A stretch of DNA of 64,000 nucleotides from Suillus spraguei (lineage: Eukaryota; Basidiomycota; Agaricomycetes; Boletales; Suillaceae), in NCBI GenBank assembly GCA_016800925.1, contig JABCPU010000210.1, forward strand, positions 53,165 through 117,164. The letters run 5' to 3'. The translations under genes and the position numbers were made by a program. The notes under the pieces are model-generated. The model was not told the DNA's origin, ran no database searches, and saw only the letters and a list, made by a program, of their open reading frames with translations. This document shows, one piece after another, positions 55,653-64,000 of the stretch (within the stretch, counting starts at the first letter, position 1; each line of letters opens with the position of its first letter).

Positions 55653-58477
55653 CTACAGGCTTGCATTGACAACCTTCCCAAAAACTTCCTCTAAGAATGC
55701 ATTCGAGTTCGGCGATCGACCCAGGAAATCCTGTTCCATAATGTGAGTCACTATCCTCAGACTGGATCGCAAAGATGCGACGCACCTGAAGCAAGTCCAT
55801 TTCATCCCGACTACCCCCTTCAGGAGAATCTTGTCCCTATAAAGCTTACCCAAAGCAGGGTCCAATGGATCCTTTTTGAAAACTGTCGCATACATATCCG
55901 CGGCAAACACGAGAGAGTACGTGTATCTGCGAGGTGTCAGTTTCAGTCGGTGACCCATCAGAATACGATGATCGTATGACTCACCCATAGTACCCTGCAT
56001 CATAGCCACGCACGATATGTCCAAAAGTGCCTTGTCCTGGCTGGGCTTTACCTCCTTTCACGAGTGAGACCGATTCACGCAGGTCATTCCAGAGTTTGGT
56101 ATAATCTGTAGCCTCTATATAATACCTCGTAAGCCCCAGTGCGGTCCAAAATAACAATAACATATGCCTCCAACCTTGATCCATGTGCACTTTGAGATCA
56201 AACTTGGCATAGAACAGTTGCCGAAGGTAGAACAACCCGACGTTTACGTAGCGGCTGTGACACTCATTACGTTCCATTCTCGAAAACTTGAAGATGAAAC
56301 ACACCTCTTTATCATCTTATCTATCAATTCTGGCGACAGCGGCTCCTGTGTCTCGTAGTGGCTAGACATTTTCTCAAGAACTTTGGGCTCCCAGCACCTG
56401 ATCCATTAGCATTCTTCAGATAGCAGATTCCTTCAAAATTGTCCAAAACACACCAATTTTCGAGCATTTGCGACGGTGCCTCAACAAAGTCTCTTGCCAC
56501 GGATGTACCATGGAATCGCGCGTATTTTGTCCGACTCAGTAATCCATGGAACACATGGCCCATCTCATGGAAGAATGTTATCACGTCGTTGTGTCGCATT
56601 AGAGCGGGCCGGTCAGGAGTTGGCTTTGCGAGATTCGCCACCATTGCCCTCAGCGGGTAGTGACGTTTGCCCGATGGTAGCTCATAGCCTGGGAGAAGGC
56701 CCCAAACAGCAGCATGAGAGTACTTTGCAGCTTGCAGATAGAACAAAGTTGAGAAAGGACAAAAAAACACGAATGAGGCATGGCGCTCTTACCGCGAGGA
56801 AATATATCAAGGTAGCAATATCCTACAAATGCAGATTCATCTTTGGCGTCTTTCTCCCACACAGCGAACTGTTGCACATCTAGAACAAGAATTTAGACAA
56901 CTCGAACTTTGTCCGGTACAGCGGGCGTCACGTACCTGGGTGCCAGACATCTTTGTTGCCATCCTTGATCTCAATGAACTTGACTCCAAGGAGGTCCTGA
57001 TACATTTTCAAGATTGTAGGAACAACGACGGAGACCGGGAAATATTCTTTCACGAGAGATTCGTCGAGGTCGAGTGTCTTTTCGACATACATGCGGTCAT
57101 AATACCTGTCGCGATACCAATGAGTGAGGTCCTATGGCACTGATGGATATGATAATTTACATGTAGTCCCAGATGTAGAACTCGCCATCGAACGGAAGTC
57201 TACGCTTCTCGTGTTCCTCTTTCTTGAGTTGAAGGAGAATATCGCGCTCCTTCTCTCCTACAGGGCGCAACTTTGCTTCGAGGTCATCTAGGAACTAGGA
57301 TGCATGCAAGTTGGTTTGACAGGAGCAATTGAAAATTTGCCAATCACTCACGTCCTGGGCGTTCTTAGCAGACTTGACCATCTTCACCTCCGTGATGTAG
57401 TCTGCCCATGTATCATAGCCAAGCATCGCGGCGATGCGCCGACGGAGGTCAAGCGCCTTCTCAAGTAAAGGCACGTTTTGTTTGAGTCGGTCGTCATATG
57501 CTTCTTGAGCACTGCGTCGCGTGGCTGGATTATGGGCGAATTTGAACTGAAATATTACTCAGGTAATCGACAGAAGCTCTTCATGATGCCACATACGACT
57601 GGGAAGATATCTGGTGTCTTGAAAGTGACATCATAGACTTCCTTTGAGTCCTCGGTGCGCTTGTTGTAACCCGAGATGACATCGGCCTGGACTCCGCCAG
57701 CTCTTCGAGTGTGAACGAGATAAAACCCTGTGCAAGTTTGAATGGTTGTTACAACGAATCCAAGCAAACAAGTTATCTCACATCCTCTTCATTAAAGTTT
57801 TTCTACAAGTCTCATTAGTATAACGCCTAAACACTGAGGAGATATTCCCTACGCCGAAATCCAAGCAAGTTTGCGAGAGCTCCTTCTTCAATTTCATCAG
57901 CACTTCGCGCTCATTCTCAGGGAGAGCAAGACCAGCTCTCTTGTCATCCAATACCATCTTCTCCATGAGCCTACGCTGCTCGTCGGTCAGCTTCTCCCAT
58001 TCACCTGATTTGCGCAGATTTCTCTTTGCAGCGTCCTTGGCTTTGAATACGTCGGGACGCATGGACTCCTCGACATCGAAATCCTGCTGAAGAACTTTGG
58101 CTTGGTTTGAAGCATCTCGCAGTTCTTTGGAGGTGGAGACGTTCTGATAAAATCCGAGAGGCTGACAAATGATGAGGACTTCTGTCTCTGCATTAGCAAG
58201 GGGTAACTGAAGTCGATGCTTGTCTGAGAATACAATGGTAATCGATGAGAAACATGGCTCACAAAAACCTATGAATGTCAGATGAATAATCCAACGATGC
58301 ACGCACATCGCAAGACAGGTCACTTACAGTTTCGAAATTGCATTCCGTCTCCGGGAGAGCAGCGACTTGATCACTGACTGCTTTATTCTGGGCAAGTGCC
58401 TGCCTGGTGATGCTCAGTACTTCTTCCGGGGTATGATTCCACTTAGGAGGAGCCTGTGGTGGAGTCAAGGAAGCCAT
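55653..58477 (-). CDS. PRD1: M3 family zinc metallopeptidase (saccharolysin/thimet oligopeptidase type)
   Basis: Cytosolic or intermembrane-space oligopeptidase that degrades short peptides. It starts MASLTPPQAPPKWNHTPEEV with no clear targeting peptide, favouring the PRD1 type over the mitochondrial intermediate peptidase. Spliced features in order: ECNFET/LPLANAETEV, FYQNVSTSKELRDAS, CLDFG/KNFNEED/GFISFTLEEL, DVTFKTPDIFPV/FKFAHNPATRRS, FYIWDY, YFPVSVVVPTIL. The active site HEMGH lies in VITFFHEMGHVFHGLLSRT, followed by HGTSVARDFVEAPSQMLENW, which has the third zinc ligand. It ends RSPNSNAFLEEVFGKVVNAS. About twelve GT-AG introns are needed. Two one-base slips occur in coding-strand G runs: near 57694-57695 (LAGVQADV) and 55814-55818 (LKGGSRDEMD). 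Both look like consensus deletions. Family is certain; the PRD1 label is a best guess. Confidence 0.9.
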
Positions 58478-59404
58478 GATAGGATCGCTTTCCGATAGCG
58501 CGAACGAAAAGGTAGATTTTGCGTGTGAGCTAGTACTGGAGAACGGTCTTGATGTCTATGATCGTGAATACTGAGATCGCGGATGGCTCTAGCGCAAGGC
58601 ACTGGATGTCTTGAAGAACAGAAATTGTATTGGTGTGAGGTATTTGAGGGCTGGTTTAGTAGGGCTATCAATTTGAATATATATATACGTCTTACTAGTG
58701 CTTCGGCGTGCATGGCCGACCTAGTATATCGACGGGGATTATGCACTTATGAGCATAACTGCCAAAAGCGCGAGGATTCTGCGTTGTGTGATTTGGGAAG
58801 TTTGGATTAATGTGACAAAAGATAAATACTGGTAGACTTGGAGGACGAAGGCTGCACGGGCGATCATTAAGCTTGTAAATGAACGTTGAACATTGGGTAG
58901 AATGCCAGATGTTGATCAATCAATCGCTGCTAAAGGATAATTTGATTGAGTATGGGCAAGATCTAGTCAAACTATCCTGCAGCCCACATAGTACTAAGTT
59001 AGACTGATGACCAGCCCCAGATTTTCATGGCATTCTGAAGGGAGAGGCGACCAAACGCTACACCGGGAAAACTCCGACGAGTACGTCATCCAATAAACCA
59101 TCACCGAATCCGTGCCCAACCAATCGCATGAGTACGCCACCGAAGCCCGAAGATTCTGAAGTCGTAGGCGTTCGTGATATGTTCAAGTGAAGGATTCATT
59201 CCGGTGGTTCCATTAGCCTATCAGTGATCATTGTAGTAGTTCTTACGGTTTCATCTGATTCGGCTATTACGTTTGCAGTTATTATGTAAATCGAAAAAAG
59301 TGTATGGCTCTAGTAGTGGGACAACTCCGCGCAAAGGATACCCCCACATGTCCAGACTGATTCACCTGCACAATTTGATCGGCAAAATTTCATTAGAAGA
59401 CTTC
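58478..59404. other. Region upstream of the M3 peptidase gene
   Basis: Contains the promoter of the M3 gene and one copy of a duplicated segment (58730-58870). No gene recognised. Confidence 0.45.
58730..58870 (+). repeat. Duplicated promoter-proximal segment, copy A
   Basis: Shares ATAACTGCCAAAAGCGCGAG, CTGCGTTGTGTGAT, AGACTTGGAGG and GGGCGATCAT in order with 60095-60235. It lies about 250-390 bases upstream of the M3 start codon. Confidence 0.8.
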
Positions 59405-59918
59405 GCTACGCGACTAAGTAGCATTGAATCTGATGATCGACGGTAGGAACAAAATGTTAAAGTGTGTGGTGAGGCGACGTTGGCATTCAAGTCGTTGAGA
59501 TCGTTGTGGACAACTGAAAGAGTGATGAGTTAGAACCCGGCACATGAACTACTTACTCGCAATGTCGACGACATCGTCGGCACCATCACGGGCCTTGCTC
59601 CTTGCTGGCTGCCTGGAGTGTCGCAATTACGTCCTTGAGGCTAGGCTTGACCACTGCAAAATTAACATTTGAGTTAATACGTGACAAGAGAACACGCCAA
59701 TACCTTCATCACGCTTGTGAGTGCTGAGAGCATTGACATCAGCATCGTTTCAATGTATTCTTGACCCCTGCAAAAATTTCAGCTTTTGAACTAATAAGTG
59801 ACATGAAAGCACGTACCAACTACAGCAACAACGTTAGCGACATCGCCAGGAGGGGAGCCGCCAATGCAGGAGCAATGACAGCGAAGAGAGCAAAGAGCGC
59901 GAAGGCTTTAGAGAACAT
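59405..59918 (-). pseudogene. Probable small secreted protein gene, frame disturbed
   Basis: A minus-strand ATG at 59918 opens a signal peptide, MFSKAFALFALFAVIAPALA. The frame slips directly after it at a C4 run (59862-59865 region): one added base would give APPPGDVANVVAVV. Later exons can be read as VKNTL, DADVNALSTHKRDE (a KR dibasic site), VVKPSLKDVIATLQAASKE, DGADDVVDIA and VHNDLNDLNANVA, separated by plausible GT-AG introns, but each join needs a frame correction. The end is not fixed. It may be a real gene with consensus errors or a decayed one. No family recognised; the role as a secreted protein is inferred from the signal peptide only. Confidence 0.4.
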
Positions 59919-60094
59919 AATGACAGCGGGGGCGATTGAGGGAAGCAGGGAGGACGTACAAGAAGGAGATGTAGATAAAAAGCTAAGAGTACTTTAGTTT
60001 TCAATGGCCGGAGCACCTACTAGTACATTTTATACCGCGAAAACGGGCTCAGGGATACGGCACCGAATAAGAGCATGTGCGGGACCGACCCTAT

Positions 60095-60235
60095 CGAACG
60101 AGGATTATGCATTTGTGCATAACTGCCAAAAGCGCGAGGATCCTGCGTTGTGTGATTCTGGGGTCTGGAATGTGACAACTCAAGTACTAGCAGACTTGGA
60201 GGCAGCGGGCGATCATAAATTTTGGTATTGGTAAT
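60095..60235 (+). repeat. Duplicated promoter-proximal segment, copy B
   Basis: Partner of 58730-58870. It lies about 180-320 bases upstream of the small secreted protein start, so the two neighbouring minus-strand genes carry the same upstream segment. Confidence 0.8.
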
Positions 60236-60239
60236 ATTT

Positions 60240-61027
60240 TTGAGACTCCGGTATATTTTATTCTGGATTATTTTGCCTATGGAAAGTCATCCAGCCTGAC
60301 GGCCGTACCTTTCGAATTCTTTTGGCCACGTCTTCACAACGGTATTTGCACCTTTGTCAACACCCTGCAGATGCGGCGGTTTCTCGCTGCCACCTCACTG
60401 TATCCAGCACGCAGTAGTCCGTTATATTCTATGTTTTTTCTTTCTCAAATAGTGATGCTAATGTCATGCAAGCTACATTCACACTCTTCTCTGTGTTTTT
60501 GTAGGAATGTTTGCGTTGTAAATATTCTGTCCGACAAGTCACTTTTGCAATAGGTATCTTCTCGCTCGACGCTCTCATGTTCGTCAAGTTGCTGATCTTA
60601 GTCTGGGTTCAAGTTGGCGCTGTCCTGCTGCTGACTCGTCACAGTCTCGTGCTTTTCTGGCTTCTTGATGCGTGGCATCTCTGAGTAGGCATGACGTCCA
60701 AAAATTAAACCTTTCTCCATCTCATCGTGTCTAAAGACGTTGAAAAGCGGTGCCGCTATAACACAGACAGCTTCAAATTTCCTCGACGTATATCGTTCTC
60801 TTTCTCACCTACTGGGAAGTTGGAAGGACATTAAGTTAGATTTTCGTCGGATCTTTGGTTTTCTTATGCGATCGAAGACCTTCGCATTGTGGCGTTTTTA
60901 AAAAGGTATGTCATAGTCCAAAATAGGCAACGCTGCTGCGATGTCATTCGTTGGTTTGAACAGAATGGTCACAATAACCAGTTGAAAACACAAGCAAGAA
61001 CTTCCAAGAAACCCTCTTTACTTTATC
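60240..61027. other. Intergenic region before the HAM1-like gene
   Basis: No gene or repeat recognised; probably the HAM1-like gene promoter and leader. Confidence 0.5.
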
Positions 61028-63998
61028 ATGTCTCTCCCGCCAGCAACAAAAGATATTTCAGAACACCCTAAGGCAGGCTCTGTGTCGCGCCAACAGACAA
61101 GGCTGCCAAGGAGGCTGATGTCTCCAGAACGGCGAGCTTCTTATTGAAATAGTCGTGACAATATTTGCTCAATTGGATTATGAACCAGATCCACTTTTAC
61201 CGCGCGATTAAAGCATTTCTCCAAGGGCGTATGCCAGACAATCATCAAATAGACGAGATACTGCAGTACTTGCTGAAGATACCGCTAGTGGATGAGAACA
61301 AGCTGTCTCCAGACGGGCAAAAACTTGTTCAAGATGCTCGTGAAATTATCGAAACTGCGCGTCTCATAGTTACCGAGAAAAATGCCGACGAGCTTTTCCA
61401 GAGTTTTATTTGGAATACTCGCGATATCTCTCTTTACAGCGTAAATATAGACCCCGGCGTCCCGCCCTTAGGTCGCGCCAAAATTGACGAAAAGACTGGT
61501 GCGTGTGTGATCATCACATAATTGCAAAAGTATTCAATTCCATTTTTTTGCTAGCCGTTTGCCATCTGCGCACCATTCTTTCCCTTATCCTCACCAAATT
61601 CGAAGTTCGCAAGTTACTTTCCGACTTCTCGATCATTGGACGAGACATACTTGCTAAGGAAGCATCGAAAGTTGCTGAGAGCTTGCGTCCCGGCGAGGAA
61701 GAGCTTGCCCATATTGATGAGGCTGTTCCCCAAGATGAGTTCGTTACCAAGGTGGACGCAAAGCTGGCTCCAGTGAAACACCAGTTCTGGAGGCGAAAAT
61801 TCCCGGAACGGACACGGTCGTCGAGCGTCACCCCCGTGCTGATAATGCCACGGTAACAACAGGGGGTGGCTCGCAGAAATCTGGGAAGCAAATCGTTGGC
61901 GAGGGCTGTGCTGCTGTTGATGATGTCAAGGATGACGCGAAAGACAAAGTATCTCAAGCTCAGGATACTGCTCAGGAGAAAGCAGATCAGGCTCGTCAGC
62001 AAGGGTGTGTAGTTCTTTCTGATCCAAGCTGTCTGCTCATTCACCTCTCAAGGAACGTCGAAAATGCTGGATCCGACACTTCATCTTTGGGGACCGGGAA
62101 AAAAAAGGGGGATTAAAGAACGTATTCGCGACTATGCAGTATGCTGGTATTTTCCTCATTCAAGTCGCCATTGCTGATACTTTTGTCATAGGGTGGTGTA
62201 TCTGAACGTTTCCCCCAGCAACGAAACCGAGCCTCTGAGCACATCGAGCGAGCACGCAAGTTCCCTGGCCGAGGAGTATTTCCCTGTGGAGCGCCGCGAC
62301 CAATTCATTTATCGCGGCAAGAAGGTCATAATCGAGTGCCAAAAGCATAGCGACTACCAAGACGCCATCAAATGGCTTCTCGGCGAAGTTGAGCGATATG
62401 TGTCCTATAGACAAACTGCTGCGGGTCGCGGCGGTAGTGCCATCGCGCAAATATGTTTTGTATTAGTGTAAATCTTTCGGCTCCACTAATCCCCGTGAAG
62501 GATAGAGCACTTAGTGCTACCATGTCTGAGCTTCGTACTCTGCTCGAGCGTTTCACAGACGGTCTCAGCATGGATGATATTTTTGACGCTTCCAATGCTC
62601 TCATCGATGATGCTCGCCGCGATGATGAGTTTAGGAACTGGTTTCATCGTTTGAATACGTACATTCACAAGGCAAGTATCATTTATGGACACGAAACAGC
62701 ATGCTTACGGCGGTGTAGGTTTTACTTGAGGCGGGCTTCGTACTGGAAAATGATTGCAACCGTGAGGGTAACCAAATCCTCGAGTCAGGTCGTCATTTCT
62801 GGGACGAGAAGTATAAAGAGCGTTTCGACAACCTTTTCCATGCCATTGGCAAATGGCTCGCGGCGATGGGAGAAGATCCTTGAACAAACGCTTTGGCGAA
62901 GGCTGGGCTCAGTTGACGCGTGACCTACTATTTGATAGTGAAGGTAGTATGAAGTTTAAGGCCGATCTTTGGAGCGATATCAGAAACGTCATTTTGCCTA
63001 TACGGTGGAACAGGTATGTCAATGTTCAGCTGCTGGGGTAAGAAGCTAATAAAGTTGCACTCGAGGTCGATATTTGCCCATTCCGCGTCTCGAATACACC
63101 GACGATACGGTGGACCTTGTCATCAAAACCTCACTCCCTCGAGGACACAACATGTTTCCCAATGTTATATCTATCGAGGCATATAACTTTCTGAAGTTCA
63201 GCCCGCATGATGCCGTTCAAGATGATCGGCATCACGAGTTCACAATCACACTTGCACAGATCCAGGCGGACATACGAGACGTTGCCCTCTATTTCCGCAG
63301 AAGACCGGAATCAAAATGAGGGACTCGGCATAGCCCATATTTTGTCCTCGGTGGACAAGGCATGACAGTCACTATCCATCTCGTTTCTGCCGACAGAGAT
63401 CGCAGCTCCGTCTTCAAAGTCAAGGATGTGCATGTCAAGGTTGATTCGCTGAAGTTTAGTATCCGTGATTCAAAGCACGATACATCTATCAAACTATCAA
63501 AATTCTTGCGACAGGTGTGGAAGAGGCATATCCAGAAGGCAGTTGCACAAGCAATCAGGACTGGACTGGAATTCCTCGACGAACAGCTCGTCACCGTGAG
63601 GGATCGCATGGAGGAGACAAAGACGAATGATGAATTGAGTCGCCGTCAGGTGTTGCAACATGTGAGTGTTGACCAGTCTTCGATTATCCCTCTAACCACG
63701 TAGCAGTTGTTCAAACACAAGAAGGACGAATCTATCAAGACGTCGGAAAGCAAGTCTCAATTCAAGGTTGTCCATAATATGCGTGCTTCGATGATTCAAG
63801 GAGGATATCGACCCGGACGGGTCAATCAAGATTATCAAACGACCAAAGATAAGGCGAAGGAGGGGAAAAAATGGAGGAGCGAAGCGTAAGTTAAAGTTTT
63901 GATCTCCGATTACCAAGCTTCATACACTGATTCTCGTTATACACAGCTCAATTGTGCCTGAAACCTACCACCTCTTCCAATGTTCTTTTTTGCGCTAA
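61028..63998 (+). CDS. HAM1-like protein (N- and C-terminal HAM1 domains), several frame slips
   Basis: Large fungal protein of the HAM1-like family, whose biochemical role is not established. It starts MSLPPATKDISEHPKAGSVS. The N-terminal domain shows LSPDGQKLVQDAREIIETAR, EKNADELFQSFIWNTRDIS and FEVRKLLSDFSIIGRDILA. A charged linker follows (QAQDTAQEKADQARQQ), then EYFPVERRDQFIYRGKKVII, ERFTDGLSMDDIFDASNALI and KRFGEGWAQLTRDLLFDSEG. The C-terminal domain has MFPNVISIEAYNFLKFSPHD and LHYF-like TITLAQIQADIRDV, and basic LQHLFKHKKDES. Frame slips lie near 61085, 61745 (GG where GGG is expected), 62270 and 63130-63510. A stop in a plausible last exon is at 63996-63998, two bases from the window end, so the true end may lie outside. 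Family assignment is from remembered patterns. Confidence 0.7.
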
Positions 63999-64000
63999 GT

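Overview
The window is nuclear DNA of a filamentous basidiomycete, most likely a wood- or litter-decaying member of the Agaricomycetes. Genes carry many short introns of about 50 bases. The gene set includes a laccase, a polyporopepsin-type aspartic protease, a long basidiomycete Borealin and a HAM1-like protein. The transposons (Plavaka-like, Tf1/sushi chromoviruses, Copia, Tc1) are typical of the same group. No rRNA, tRNA, CRISPR or bacterial-style operon was seen.

Layout. 1-3025: no recognisable gene. 3026-5126 (+): RGS-domain membrane protein resembling RAX1. 7228-9469 (+): 12-exon laccase with a GC-AG intron and two microexons. 10340-39280: a transposon island with nested insertions, framed by matching inverted termini. 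Its visible layers are a MITE in the left terminus; a composite DNA element holding Ty3/Gypsy element 1 (11968-21147), which itself holds an intact Tc1 element (12948-14564); a Copia remnant joined to an antisense Gypsy remnant (element 3); Gypsy element 2 (26171-33794) inserted in element 3; an internally deleted Plavaka-type transposase; a solo LTR; and a 120-base foldback MITE. 40370-41847 (-): secreted aspartic protease. 45522-46131 (-): small mitochondrial membrane protein, divergent from POP1 (46252-49331, +). 49690-51230 (-): ERG26. 53324-54721 (+): Borealin. 55653-58477 (-): M3 metallopeptidase. About 59405-59918 (-): probable small secreted protein. 61028-63998 (+): HAM1-like protein.

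The host genes do not form a pathway. They are housekeeping functions (RNase P/MRP, sterol synthesis, chromosomal passenger complex, peptide turnover) interspersed with secreted enzymes (laccase, protease), with the repeat island between the two secreted enzymes.

Two patterns cut across the window. First, most host genes are intact except for single missing bases, nearly all in runs of C or G. In five genes the predicted exon lengths become a multiple of three once the inferred missing bases are counted, so these look like consensus errors rather than pseudogenes. Second, the two Tf1/sushi-type Gypsy elements share an 11-base self-priming site, a chromodomain integrase, and an extra reading frame after pol with two zinc knuckles. 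Many of their stop codons are TGA where the sister copy has CGA, a mark of CpG deamination.
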